A DNA stretch of 64,000 bases from Larimichthys crocea (GCF_000972845.2 NC_040011.1:27818379-27882378), one strand, 5' to 3'. Shown: positions 14,701 to 26,799, counted from the stretch's first letter. The notes: a model not told the origin generated them from the letters alone. Translations and numbers: made by a program.

Positions 14701-17700
14701 ATGCGAAGGCCCAGCTCCTCCTCCGGTTCCTCTCTGAACAGCTCTACCACATTGGCCTCGGCCACCAGACTGGACCGCAGGGGGGTGTTGTCTGGAAGGA
14801 AGAGGAACAGAGAACCAAGTGGAAAACATATGGTTGTATTTCCTGTTTAAGAAGCATATACTCAGCTTTTATTGTGTAAAATACCTGATAAACACACAAA
14901 ATAAAAAAAAATATCAATGTGTTAGATATAATTACAATCAGAAGTCATAATGGGGAGTGTAACAACGTCACTAAAAATGAGTCCAACAAGGCAAGAAACA
15001 TAAGTGCTCAGGCAATCATACAGGTTTTAAACAAACAAGTTCAGCTTAACCACTGTGGGAAAGAAAACACAGTCAATATGATCATTTACATCGTCAACAG
15101 TCATCACAGTGTAAGGTAGACTTCCTGCTACAACTTTGTCCTAACATGCTTACTGCTTTACAAGCACACGCTTTTATTGCACAATGAGTGATCATTTCTT
15201 TCAGGTTCCCTCACTTTCAATTTCACCAACCCATTAAAGTGGTTTATACATCTCAACTATTGTTTATGATGTCTTTGTCTTACTGCTTTCGTTTCTCACA
15301 CCTTCTTCTTCTGTGTAGTGTTGTCATTAGACATATCCCAATTTGAATGTAGAAATTATGGCCAAATCTGTTAAAATCTGTTGTAACTAAGAGGAATCAC
15401 ACACAGTGTGAGAGATAAAAAAGTGACAGATCTGGAGAAAAACCTTTACAGACAGAGAGAAGCATGAAATTACACAACGCGGAGTCAACTAATAACCTGT
15501 TCTTGAACTAGCTGACGTCTGTTTTTACAGTACACAGTGAACGAGACGAGAAGCACTGTGAAACTTGACATGTAATCATCCCACTTAAAACAACACATGT
15601 TCTAGCACACTGAACAGACTAAACCTACACACGCAAGTATTTACATGCTACAGCCAACTACTGAGCGAGGTTTTTAGGCATGATTTCAGCTAAAAAGCTT
15701 TGAAAATGTATAAATTGTAACAATTAATAAATATAAAACTTCATTGTAAGTGTCAGCCCATGGTATTTTTAGGAGCATACAGGAGTAGTTTGATCACAAC
15801 AGAGATTACATTGACAACAATGTCTTCTCTGTAGACACAGATTACCAGTTGCCTGGCAACTATGTTTCAGCGGACTTTGGTCTATGGTGGCAGCTTACAA
15901 ATTCTTTTCTGGGTTTTTCCCTGAGATGAGACTGTCTGGTTAAAACATCTGTGAGCTGATACATGTTCTTACGACATGGCTGATGATTCACCTGTGTCGG
16001 ACTCAAAATTTAAAACCTTAAGGCTAAAAACATCAGCACTACCCGTCTGTGTGTTTGACAACCACCCCCACCTCAGCCTGGAAGCTACTATAAACATTAT
16101 ACAGTGTCAATGACACAGAGGATAATCAACAGAAAATGGTGGTTGTTAGTGTGATAAAATGACTTCATACCATCCTCACTTTCTTCATAGGCAGGATTAA
16201 TCAGCCCGGGCTCAGGCTGATCTCGGGTGGGATTTCGGGACAGAGTTGCTGAATGTTTAGCATCACCAGACGACTCCCCGTCACCCTTACGTCCCTTTAG
16301 CTCATTCCATGAGGGCCTCTTCCTCTTCTCCGCTTCCTCCCTCAGTCTTTTAAAAACAGGACATCTGTGGAAAAAGGAACATGGAGGAAACTAGTAAAGA
16401 GAATGATCCGGTGATTTTAGAAACAGCACATGTGAATGAATCAGTCCTTAAGATGGAAATCTTTCTTAATATGAATGTTATGGTGAGACAGGAAGAGTGT
16501 TTAGACACAGGATTTAGAAGAGAAGCACTATGCAGATGAGTAGACAATTTCACTGCATTGCAGGGTGTCTCTGTGAGATAGGTTGAGTCTGATTAAGTCA
16601 GTCAGAGTGCTTGGACTGCTGCTTGTTCCTCATGCCTGTACTTTGTCTCCTCGTTGTTTGCACAGAGAGGCTGCAGCAGGAAAATCTGCCACCCACAACT
16701 GACTGCGTCACAGTTGGCCGCTGGGATGATAAGCACCATGCTGGCCATGAAACAAGCAAAAAAAAAAAAAAAAAAAACAGGACTGCTGACCTGCACCTTG
16801 CCTTGAGCTCAATAATTACAAGTTTGTGTGTTCATAGGGGAAGCTATGCAATCAGAAATAAATGTTGCAGCTCAAAGACGGAAAACACAGTCTGCAGAGG
16901 AGAAACACTGTTTTGATAACGTGGTTTTTTACATTCCTGAGAAGTCGCCTGAATCCTAACAAACCTAAGATCTTATGTTTACCTTCAAGTGGGCATAGGA
17001 CATGACCTAAGATCTTATGTTTACCTTCAAGTGGGCATAGGACATGTATATTGGGGGTAGCAGACATTTGTATACGCCTTTCAATATAATGAATTAACTT
17101 CCAAGAAATAGTTTGATGTTTTGAGAAATACACATATTTACATTTTGCAGAGGGTTCAATGAGATTATTGATAGAAACTCTGTATGAAAAATATAAATAT
17201 ACAAGCCAGTCGCAATTTGCTATTTTTACACTTCTGTTTTGTGTTAAACAAACGAGATATAACTTAATTTATTTGTGAACTTCAGAGGCTCTGTAAAGTG
17301 GTCTTACCTTGAACAAAGCCAAACAAAGCTAGCTGTTTGCCCATGCTTGTAGCTACATATTAAACTGACAGATATGAGTGACATGAATCTTTATTTCCAT
17401 GAATGTCAAACTATTGTTCTAATGGCCACAGGACGGGTCAGTGGGATTTGTTTGCAGTGGATGGTGGCATCAGAAACAAACAGATAGTATAAGCTGGAAG
17501 GAATATGTAAATGTGATATTTTCTTTATAAATGTTTTCTCTTGCTATGAATTATCCTGTGCTCACTTGTTTATACGCCCACCTCCTGGTACCATACTATA
17601 CTATACACTGTGATTTACGACTTCTTCAGATATATCTCCGGGTTATCCCAGATATGCCTCTGAATCTATCTGAAGCTGTGCTTTGAATCCCAGCTAAAAG

Positions 17701-18447
17701 CTTCCTGACAAGTTGATGAAATCCAGGACTCCCAACTATACGGATGTATTATCTCCTCTTCTCTTACATCATCCATACTGTGTGAAACAGTCTCTTGTTG
17801 GTGAAAAACCTCTGCATTGTGCTGTGTGGTTTTCCCCTACTGCAGCATAATAAACACAAATCCTCTGCTCAGGGAGAGGTCTGCCTCAGACTCTAATTTT
17901 ACTTTTCTACGACAAACTGCAGCTATTAGCAGAGGTCACTGAAGGGTAAAAAAGTAATACTTGCAAAACCGCACCATTTATATGACAAAGGCTTTACTTC
18001 CATTCCACTGTCTTCATCGGCACACCATCCAGAGTCTTACCTGTTGTGCAGGTGAGGCTGCAATTCACAGCGCTGCATCTGCTGCTGACACTCTGCATAG
18101 TGTGGGCACATCACAGTCAGCTTGTCCAGCAGGTTTCTGACCAGCAGGCTGGAGGGACGGCATTGGTGCAACTGCAGCCGCTGGCGGTCCACAGGGCAGA
18201 AGTCCTGCTCTTTCAAGAAGTTGCTCAGACAATGAAAGCAATAGGTGTGACCGCACGGGGTGTCCATAGGTTTGAGGAGAGGTTGCAGACAGATGTGGCA
18301 AACCAGTTCATCGTCCACATCGTCCTGGTACTCGTACAGGTGGCTTTCAAGGCCATCGTGCTGCTGGCCACACTCCTTACAGACCCGTGCCCATGACAGA
18401 CCTGCAGCGCAACTGCTGCCAGCAACTTTAGCTTCCGTTGTAGCCAT
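8770..18447 (-). CDS. lnx2b: LNX2-like E3 ubiquitin ligase (RING + 4 PDZ), complete
   Basis: Nine coding exons on the - strand: 18447-18041, 16364-16171, 14791-14592, 13290-12859, 11767-11639, 10763-10589, 9521-9281, 9170-9012 and 8905-8770. They join in frame to 690 codons plus TAG, the length I recall for LNX2. The start is the first in-frame ATG, MATTEAK; the preceding in-frame codons do not supply another ATG. The RING has C50, C53, C65, H67, C70, C73 and C84, with Asp87 as the last ligand (CPVDR), and is flanked by further Cys/His pairs (C23/C26/H30; C114/C120/C127). NPAY at 192-195 is the Numb-PTB binding motif. PDZ loops are LGLRI (about 230), LGIKL (355), LGITI (475) and WGFSI (615); the C-terminus is WPGSLV. 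LNX proteins ubiquitinate Numb and PDZ-bound partners; zebrafish lnx2b (Lnx-like) destabilises Bozozok. Sequence is closest to LNX2, but the location beside chic1 suggests the extra fish paralogue lnx2b/LNX3. Confidence 0.93.
10240..10560 (+). repeat. interspersed repeat, 'attagtcgat' family, in lnx2b intron
   Basis: The segment contains GGACAAAACAAGACATTTGA and an AATAATCATTTAA-rich part. I recognise this from memory as a common fish repeat whose ends read AATTAGTCGATTAATCG and GTTGCAGCCCT. It lies between coding exons of lnx2b and carries no long meaningful reading frame. Class and boundaries are uncertain. Confidence 0.5.
14040..14165 (+). repeat. fragment of 'attagtcgat' family repeat
   Basis: Contains ACCTAAAACAATTAGTTAAT and ACTAGTCAACTGAACTTCTG, similar to one terminal part of the repeat copies at 10240-10560 and 20665-21060. 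It is a short, decayed copy in the intron between the PDZ1 exon and the PDZ2 exon of lnx2b. Confidence 0.4.
16963..17046 (+). repeat. exact 42-bp tandem duplication
   Basis: Bases 16963-17004 are repeated without a mismatch at 17005-17046. The unit starts ACCTAAGATC and ends ATAGGACATG. It lies in the lnx2b intron between the RING exon and the NPAY exon. Perfect identity implies a recent event, or a collapse/duplication artefact in assembly. Confidence 0.95.
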
Positions 18448-19848
18448 TGGCTGAGCTCCGTCCAAACTTCTTTCTCTTTGGAAAAGATCTGCGTCTTCTT
18501 ACCTCCTTAAAAACTGTGTTTCATGAGTCTACATCTGCATGTCCGAAGCTAAAATCCATTCGAACAGTGAAATAATGGCCCAGAGTCAAAAAGTGTTATC
18601 TCCATGTCTTCATCCTGATTTTCTGTTGAGAGAGAGAAACACAGTCAGGTCTAGTGCAGAAGTTGGACTATTCCTACACATAGCTCCACAGGAAATGACA
18701 AATTCACAGAGCAGCAGCAATATGGGAGCAAGCCGCAGCTGCTTCCTCTCAGCTAGTTTCCTGCGGGACAAAAGGAATTCTCATCTGACCTAAAAGTCAC
18801 TGTGCTCCACACTGAAGGAGGTAAACTCCGTGAAATGAGGCAAGAAAAAACAGACAAAAGTCAAACCGCTGGCTAATGGGAAGGAACAAAGGAACAGTGC
18901 ACCACGAGAGTAAGAATTTTGAATGAACTGGGCAGAAATACAACCCCCATCACTAATGACCCCTTGCACCCAATCGGCAGTGGTCTCCATCCCTTTGTGC
19001 AGCTCCCTAATCTCCTTTAATTCCCTCTCATAAGGAAAGTGCTGATTAGGAACACATTCTTTGGCAAACTTTTGGCCACTTACTCCACAAATACATTCGA
19101 TAAACGCACATATCATAAATTACACCAAAGATCTAAGAGAAGGTAGCTTTTTGGATAAATGTCATCCACTAAAAACAACGTGTATGGATTTCGGATGAAA
19201 ATGAAACGTAAAGGACAAACATACACTGACAAATCATAACAGTTAGGAACAAAAAGTGACTTTAATGAATATATGCAAGGAGTCTTAAGCTGAACACTTT
19301 GACAGGAATCATTTCGCAAGACTTCATGTTGTCTGGGGAGCGAAAGTGGCACAGAAATTAAGAAAACACCACCTCAAGATGCATGACTCTGTCCTAAGAA
19401 AAGGGAGTAAAGAAACAGACAAGAACAAGCCACCACAATGAACTCACTAGCTTCAGTTCCCTTCTCTTTGTCACCCCAGTCCACATTTCAGCCACAGAAA
19501 GACTGCTTTATCTTCAGTGTTACTGCCTTGCAGCGACTCACCCGAGATGATATCTTTGCTGTCAAGAGCCCAGTAGCCACTGCACGCAAACACGAGACTG
19601 TAACCCAGCAGCTGCCTGAAGCCTGAATGAAACCAGAGCCCTGCCTCTCCAGCAGCACACCGTCAGAATAATGTGTGTGTGTGTATCTGTGTGTGTGTGT
19701 GTAACACACATTTGTGCGCACAAGCAGGGATGTGTATGAGATCTGACTGCACCGGTGTGAGGAATGCAAAGGGGAATTGGTGTAACTAGGCAGAGTGAGC
19801 GTAAAGGAAAAGTGTTTTCTTTCGCCTCTATTAACACCAGTGAATGTG

Positions 19849-19853
19849 AGTGT

Positions 19854-19904
<51 letters not shown>
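19849..19904 (+). repeat. GT dinucleotide microsatellite
   Basis: Nearly pure (TG)n from about 19859 to 19904, with an interrupted lead-in (GTGAGTGTGTGTATG). A smaller GT-rich patch lies at 19671-19702. It is a simple repeat, likely polymorphic, inside the presumed lnx2b first intron. Confidence 0.97.
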
Positions 19905-19906
<2 letters not shown>

Positions 19907-20664
19907 TGTTTGGGGGGGTTGGGGACTCAGACTGCTGATGTTGCACTATTACAGGTGAAGTACTCTCAGTAGCTGAATGACTGATTGCAAACACACAAGA
20001 GCTATTACAAATATGTGTGCACACACACATTTCCACATACATGCACAGCGGCTAAGGTCACACAGGCCTTCTTTCTCTCTTTGTCTTCACTTTGTATAAG
20101 CGATACCTCGGCCTGTAATGGATAGGGTTCATGGATCATGTAGCACAGAGACGGAGGCACAGTCGAAACCAGGCCGTGCTCCATTTATTTGGAAATCACA
20201 TGGCCAAGTGCAACAATGTTAAACAGCAGATAAACAATAAAAAATGCAAACATTAGATACATTATGCTGCTCTACAGCAAAGTGTACAGTCGGTGCTCTT
20301 GTCAATAAAACACTCAGTTTCACTCCTATCGAGGGGTATTATTTACTTTGTGATTAAGCAACGTGTACTCGCTGGGAGTAACGGCTGGCAACAGAGAGCA
20401 CCGACTGGGTTTTACTGAAGACGCAGCGTGTCTTTATTAAAGCAGTGGTCAACTTCGCAGCGACCCTGGAGACCCTCCTGATTGCTGCGTCTGAAGGTGG
20501 GCGGCTCTGCAACAATCCATCAGTGTACACTATTACCAGACTGACACCGCAGTGCATGTCCACGTTTCTCAAAGATGCAGCAGGACATCGATAAAGGTAC
20601 TTGTCTTTCTCTGGATCCCTCACGTGAAACGGAGACTTGTCAAAATGCAAAAGCATTTTTTTAA

Positions 20665-21060
20665 AAACTGTAGTGCAGAAACAATTAGTCGATTGATTGG
20701 TTAGTGAGTTAGTTAATCAATTAGCCGATTCACTATTGAAAGCTTTGCAGCTTCATTCTGTTGTTCTATCACTGCAAAGTGAATAACCTTCTGGGTTTTG
20801 GACTGTCTTTGGGACGTGGTAATGTACCACGGTAAAGGTAAAGGATCGAGTGATTAATCAATAATGGAAATAATTGCTAATAACTAACTCAAATCTTTAT
20901 GTTTTTGGACTGTTAGTCAGAGAAAATGGACAACATGACGATATAACACTGGATTTCAGACATTTATATTACCATCTTATGACTAAACGAAACAATGATC
21001 AAATTAATTAATAAACAAAATAAACAAGTAATAATTAAAACAATCACTAGTTGCAGCCCT
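20665..21060 (+). repeat. interspersed repeat, 'attagtcgat' family, near full length
   Basis: Starts AGAAACAATTAGTCGATTGA, continues through TTCTGGGTTTTGGACTGTC and ATGGAAATAATTGCTAATAA, and ends AATCACTAGTTGCAGCCCTG. These are the two recognisable ends of a repeat family that I recall as common in percomorph genomes. No coding capacity is visible, which is compatible with a non-autonomous element. Confidence 0.6.
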
Positions 21061-22628
21061 GGACAAGTAAGTGTACATTTTTCTGTTTATCAGTCATCTA
21101 CTGTTTAAACATCATTTATTCTTGATTATATTTGTATCACCTACATTAATATCAAATGCACATGTCCAGATAGTCCTACTCCTACACTACAGCTAAAGAA
21201 AAACATTTCACAAGTCGATGTTATGAAATGAGTACAATAGATGGTGGGAAATGTTTTTACAGGTTTGAAGTCAACGAGCTTTGATTAAGAGAACACCTTA
21301 TCCAAATCCATTGCCTTGTAATCATGTGATAGTCTAAGCTTTCAAGGGAAATGTCTGCAGCGTGACGGTGTCCTCTGGTCTCCCACAGGATTACCCGCAT
21401 TGGCTTAACCAAATCACTCGCTTTGATGGTTGATATGAATGAGTCACATGTGCTGCCACACCCTCGGAGAACACAGGTGAGGCCACGTTAAGACTAATAA
21501 ATTCTCCATGAGAGTGCACAAGACAGGTTGTGTGTCATCTCCTTACTCTAATGTCTGGTATTACTAATGGAAATAACTGCGCATGGAAAATAAATAAAAT
21601 TACCAGGAGTGAATGACTCTTAATCATGAGTGTCTGAGGAATAGCTCCAACATGTCAAGATTACACACATCTGGTTGAAACATTTGTTTTACATATTTTC
21701 CACGATCAGTGCCAGTCTCAAAATAGAAAACAGAATTTCCTCTCTAATTGATATAAAACGTGTACATTTTGACCACTGTTTGAACATTATGTAACTGAAA
21801 CAACGCCGTGCAAAGTCTCCTGCTTTAAATATGAAAAGCAATATTTGCATTGCATATCTATACACACGAAGTACTCGACAACACAAACCACTTGAGTTAC
21901 AGTAAAGTTTTTTCCACTCAGAGGGCTTCCTGGTTTCTACATTCATACAACCAACTGGATTCTGTCTCACTGCAGACACTCCCAGCCTGTCTGTACATAC
22001 CAAACAAACACCACCCGTGGCATTAACTTATCATCAGTCAAGGATGTTGCCAGCACCGCGGGCAGAAGATAACAGTAAATCATAAACAAAATCCCATTCC
22101 CACACATTTTCCTACAGTGTAAGTCATTACTCATAAGGTAAAATATGCTGGTTGGGATCTGGATTATCCAAACCTCACAAAACCTTTTTAGTTTAACTTC
22201 ATTGCCTCATCAGACAACTATATTTTTCCCCACAACAATTCAGCTTTATAATGTCTAATCTGCTGTATGTATACCTGCAACAGATACTGCAGACATAGCA
22301 CAAACACTGGAATATTTTCATCAACGGACAAACATGACTGAAATATTCCTCAAGGTGAAGTCGGATTACCCTTGATTTCACTTCGTTTATTTCTCAGGGA
22401 CAGCACAGACTACACACATTTCTGTGGATGTGCCATTGTTAACCATCGCTGACTGCAGTCCAAGATGTTTTAAAACCTGTAGAGAAAATGTACAGAACAA
22501 CGATAATAAGACGCCACAGAGACAACTACAAGACAAGAAATTCCTCAACTCGTGCGGACAAACCAGGACAACAAAGCATCAGGACAATACGGCAACATCT
22601 TGACAACACATAGTGACACAACACAGTT

Positions 22629-22850
22629 AAAGCAGTGTTGTAGTCAAGACCAAACAGTAGCCTACTTAGGTAGCCAACATGTGGCTAATAACATGTGTAG
22701 TCTTAATCTGTCCTGAGTCCTCTTTGTCTGAGACCGAGACAAGACTGAGTGAAAATGCAGTCGATTCCAAAACGAGACAGAGACCATTAAAAAAGTGGCG
22801 TTGAGACCAAGACCAGTCTCGAGTACAACAACAATGAGCATAGTGACGTG
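22629..22850 (-). repeat. GAGACCAAGACC-type interspersed repeat
   Basis: The segment is built of words such as GAGACCGAGACAAGACTGAG and GAGACCAAGACCAGTCTCGA and begins near AGTGTTGTAGTCAAGACC. This is a repeat type that I recall from many fish genomes, ending CTCGAGTACTACAACACTG. Orientation is given relative to that recollection and is tentative. Confidence 0.45.
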
Positions 22851-22924
22851 GTCATGGTGAAGAAAAATGTCAATCCTACATGTGATGTTGGGTAGCATAA
22901 CCTATAACAATGAATCAGATTTTA

Positions 22925-23045
22925 TAAACCCATTCATCTCAGCCATTTTCTGTAAACACCTCTCCTGATCAGGGTCACGGTGGGGCTGAAGTCTATCCCA
23001 GCTAACTTCGAGTGAGAGGCAGGGTACACCCTGGACAAGTCGCCA
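22925..23045 (+). repeat. fish interspersed repeat ('agcctatcccagct' type)
   Basis: Contains CCTGATCAGGGTCACGGTGG, GAAGTCTATCCCAGCTAAC and GAGAGGCAGGGTACACCCTG followed by GACAAGTCGCCAG. This closely follows a repeat, familiar from many teleost genomes, with GCTGGAGCCTATCCCAGCTG and GGCGGGGTACACCCTGGACA. The class is not known to me. Confidence 0.6.
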
Positions 23046-23984
23046 GCTCATAACACAGCTATTATAAACTATTATTGGATTTTTTTAGACTAATAGATAG
23101 AGGGGAGGCGTTTTTAGAGGGCAGATATTCACCGATTACTGAAATGGCGGCTGATATAGTGAATCTTTGAACAGATCTTTTCTTAGAGAAGTTTTATTAA
23201 ACAAGAACATTTAATATAAATAACTTATAATACCTTTACATATACATTATGCACCAATTCTAGTTGACATTGTTGGTTGTTTGTCTCTGTGATGAACAGG
23301 TGCCCTGTCATATCAGTGAATACATGCGCTCATACAGATATATGTGCAAAACAGGCTGATATCAACCAACATATACTTCAAATGTGCTCCACAAATAACC
23401 ATAGAGGAGTGAAAAATGTATTTTAAAGTCACATTAAATGGATAAATTCACTCATAATTGTATTTAAATGCAATACTTGAGTAAAAGCACTGACATGTTT
23501 TAAAAATGATTATACAGTGGTAGAAGTCAGTGTGTACATGAAGAAGCTGCTCAATAACAGCAACAAGGACATGTTGTGATCACTTTCCACCCCTGCCTGG
23601 ATGTGTGTGCTGTCACTGGGGATCATAAATAACTCAGTGCCCCCCTCCTGTCAGCTCATGGCTGTTGGTTTGCTCCTAATCACTTCACCAACGTGACAGA
23701 TCCAGATGACAGAAGAGGTAATAAAAGTTAGGCTTCATGGGCATCAGTCAGATGGATTAATAACAGCGGACACGTCTTCACCTTCAGCACACAACCTGCT
23801 GAGGAAGCGCTAACTCAGGCTACACACCTTGAGGACGGAAACTCACCTTTCCAACACAATACCTGTATATTTCACCACCAAACACGAGCTTGAAGCGACA
23901 CTAAAAGTATCAGGCTGATATGTTTGGTGTGTGTTAACATACACGAGGTGGATTTGCTCAAGAAAACAGCGAAACTCGTCTTAC

Positions 23985-24180
23985 CTGTGTGAAGGTTGTT
24001 TTCCGGAAGGAGCTAACGTATGGCTAGCTAAAACAAAGAGCCCAGTGTGAAGTCGCTGGATAAACGACTTTAAAACACACAAACACACAAACACCGGACA
24101 GCAGCCACAACACCGCGGGTTTCTATCCTTTCCTTTGCCGCAATGCTGTCGTTTAATGCTCACAGCCCGCTCTCCCAGGT
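23985..24180 (-). promoter_or_regulatory. lnx2b: candidate lnx2b first (untranslated) exon and promoter
   Basis: On the - strand the sequence runs GC-richer than its surroundings (CCGCGGTGTTGTGG, GGCAAAGGAAAGGATAG) and ends AACCTTCACACAG followed by GTAAGACG, a strong splice donor at 23984. A 5' UTR exon is expected upstream of the RING exon in LNX genes. A 76-bp CA microsatellite begins about 100 bases upstream of this presumed start. No transcript supports it here, so the exact transcription start is unknown. Confidence 0.4.
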
Positions 24181-24277
24181 GTAGTTCATCCTACAGGCGG
24201 AGGCTGGGCGACTTTCCCAGTTTCGAGCAAACATACTTGTACGCCAAGAGACAAGAGACGTTCAGTCCACTCAGGTG

Positions 24278-24278
<1 letters not shown>

Positions 24279-24354
<76 letters not shown>
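24279..24354 (+). repeat. CA dinucleotide microsatellite, 38 units
   Basis: An uninterrupted (AC)n tract of 76 bases just upstream of the candidate lnx2b promoter. Length and purity make it very likely polymorphic. CA/GT tracts near promoters can also affect chromatin, but nothing here shows that. Confidence 0.98.
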
Positions 24355-24357
<3 letters not shown>

Positions 24358-24369
24358 TCTGCTGTGTGC

Positions 24370-26010
24370 ATGCACTGTTACCTTTACCAGACACTAAAAC
24401 ACAATCTTACATGCCAGTGTGCAATGACATAACCAGTATTATCTTTATGCAGCAGTACAGTACAATGAAACATTAACTAAACATACAGTATACATGCAAC
24501 ATACAGACTTCTTTAGATATACTGGGGAAAGACTTATAAATATTGAGGGAAAACTTATTGATTTAAAGGGAATAGCAGATTGAACTAATGATATTTTTGT
24601 TTCACATTCATTTGTAAACAAACACTGCAGAAATGTAAGAAATAAGAATAAGAAGAATAATTGCAGTAGGATAAATAAACTTAATTCATATAAAGGAAAG
24701 GAGAAAAATATCGTCCTGGAAGAGTTCATCATACAGGTGGACAGTTTGTTTTATTATTTTTTTTACTTATTTGTAAAATTCTTAATATATTCATATGTTC
24801 ATATGGAAAAAGTCTTTATTTAGATGATCATTATACGTGTTTATATGTTCGAGAGTCTTAATATATTAATATGGATATTATTAGTTAATGTAGTAATGTG
24901 TCAATGCTTTGTCAGCTTGAGGTACTGTACTTTATATGTGAACTGTTACCTTTGTCAGTCACTTTAATACAAACGACACGCCAGTGTGCTATGAAATAAC
25001 CACTATTATCTTTATACAGCAGTATAGTACAGTAAAACATTAACTAAACATACAGTATACATGCAACATACAGACTTGTATGTAAAATGTGCGTCCTTCT
25101 TTAGATATACTGGGGAAAGACTTCAAGATATTGATTTACACTGGGGAATAACAGATTGCCATAATGATATTTTTGGGTTATAAGGTGGCAAATGTATTTG
25201 TTGATTGATTTATTTTTCTCTTTTAAAAAAGTCTTCATATGGACATTGTTAGTTAATGTAGTAATTTGTCAATACTTTATCAAAACTACATGCCACTGTG
25301 CAATTAAATAACTAATAACTATTATCTTTATTAGCTGTATAGTGCAATAAAACAATAACTAAACATACAGCATGAAGCTACGACTGACCATTTCATTAAG
25401 TACATTTGTACAATCCAGTGTGATCCAATACAACAGCTCTGCAATATATTCTACTTTTACAAAGCTGATAGTGTTTCAGTTTTTGTTGATACTGTCATAG
25501 ACACCGGTATTCATTTATTTATTAATAATTTAATTTAATATTTCCCCCATTTACATATATTTTATACAGTAGCACAATAAAACAATAACTTAATGACAAC
25601 ATGCAGACTTCACATTGGACATTTCTCTTTAGATATACTGAGGAAGAAGTAGCAATGAAAATGGCAAACTAACTCCAAACAAATATTTTTGGGTTGGAAG
25701 GTGGCACACTTATTTGTAGATTAATTATTTTTTTCCTTTAAAAAAAGCCTTTATTTAGAAAAACATTAGAAAAATAACAACAATAATTGAAAACAGAAGC
25801 AGGATAAAACTTAATTCATATAAAATTATGAAGAAAAGAAGAAAAACAACCATTATGCAGGTGGATAGTTTAATTACTTTGTTAGTGTTTATAAGTTTAA
25901 AAGTCTTAATATATAGTTGTATGTTCATATGGATATTATTAGTTAATGTAGTCATGTGTCATTGCTTTGCCAGCCTGAGGTACTGTACTTTATAAAAGCA
26001 CTGTTACTAA
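24370..26010 (+). repeat. degenerate tandem/segmental repeat array
   Basis: The same blocks recur in order: ACTGTTACCTTT (24373, 24947), TTATCTTTATGCAGCAGTA (24440; variants at 25010, 25325, 25560), CATACAGTATACATGCAACA (24480, 25050), TTTAGATATACTGGGGAAAG (24511, 25100; variant 25630), and TTAGTTAATGTAGTAATGTG (24880; variants 25250, 25940), the last followed by TCAATGCTTTGTCAGC. The period between the first two copies is about 570 bases; later copies are partial. It is not a known coding or satellite element to me. Confidence 0.75.
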
Positions 26011-26036
26011 AACGTTTGACCCCCCTCTACAGAAGT

Positions 26037-26545
26037 TCAGTTGTTCAAGAGTTTATTGTCATTGTCCAAAGGCAACGAAATTGTGTGTAAAGCACAACAC
26101 AGAGCAGTAGTTACATTTACAAATAAAAAGTGCCAGTGCCCCCCTCTCCAGTTCCCCTTAAAGTGCAAAAAGATAAGTGACAGGATAAAGTGACATTTGT
26201 CCTTGCCCCCCCTCCCAGATCCCATAAACAGAGAGGCTTCCAATCCCCATACTGAAAATATGAATAAATAAATAAATAGCCCCAAGATACCATAATGTGA
26301 ACATGAACAAGCAGTTATCCTAGCAGCCCTTGTGAGTTTAACAGTCTTATTGCATTAGGGTACAGGCTGTTGACCAGCCTTTTAGTCCGGGTCTGAATGG
26401 ACCTGTATCTTCTACCTGAGGGCAGCAATTGGAACAGATGATTGGCAGGATGGTGGCAGTTGTGCAGGATGTTTTGCACTCTTCGTAGACAGTGTGTGGT
26501 GTAGATGGTACTAATCTCTGGGAGAGGCATCCCAGTTCTGTGTAG
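26037..26545 (-). mobile_element. non-LTR retrotransposon 3' fragment (reverse-transcriptase C-terminus)
   Basis: On the - strand a 71-codon open stretch (26530-26315) contains HLFQLLPSGRRYRSIQTRT and ends KRLVNSLYPNAIRLLNSQ. This fits the C-terminal tail of fish LINE reverse transcriptases, which typically carry LPSGRRYR...RTxR...NSFxPxAIxLLN. It is followed by a 3' tail that ends with TTTATTGTCATT in + orientation at about 26050. No upstream reverse-transcriptase core is present, so this is a typical 5'-truncated, dead copy. Confidence 0.75.
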
Positions 26546-26799
26546 TTCTAGAGATCTACCTAAAACCAGGTGTGCACCATATAAGCAGAAAAGTAGAGAA
26601 TGAAGTCTTTAAAGCTACATTTTGACACAAGAATCCTCTTCAAGACAGTATTAATCAATATCAGCAGGACCTATTGATCTCTCTATCATGTCAGTTGAAA
26701 GTTGTGTTCAAATTCTCATTGAGGACTTTTGGTGGCCCCTGGTTGGACAAATCAAATGATGTGTACGTACTCTGAGAATCTCTTTAGTCATTTAAGAAT

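Larger units (their letters stand above)
18520..23984 (-). other. lnx2b: probable first intron of lnx2b
   Basis: Between the RING exon, which carries the start codon, and a donor-like site at 23984 there is no coding exon. A possible acceptor for the RING exon lies near 18515 (minus-strand AAACACAG before TTTTTAAGG), which would give a short 5' UTR part in that exon. The interval holds a GT microsatellite, one full-looking 'attagtcgat' repeat, a GAGACCAAGACC-type repeat and another fish interspersed repeat, listed separately. The remaining sequence shows nothing recognisable. Confidence 0.5.

Noticed and set aside
16963..17046. CRISPR-like repeat array
   Set aside because: Only two adjacent copies without spacers, in a vertebrate intron.
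18448..18465. Six-codon longer N-terminus for lnx2b
   Set aside because: The upstream codon that would be the start is TTG, not ATG; the first in-frame ATG is at 18447.
19488..20042. 184-codon open frame on the - strand
   Set aside because: It runs through a (CA)n tract giving Thr-His repeats; the length comes from the microsatellite.
24186..24394. Val-Cys-rich open frames
   Set aside because: Translation of the pure CA/GT microsatellite.
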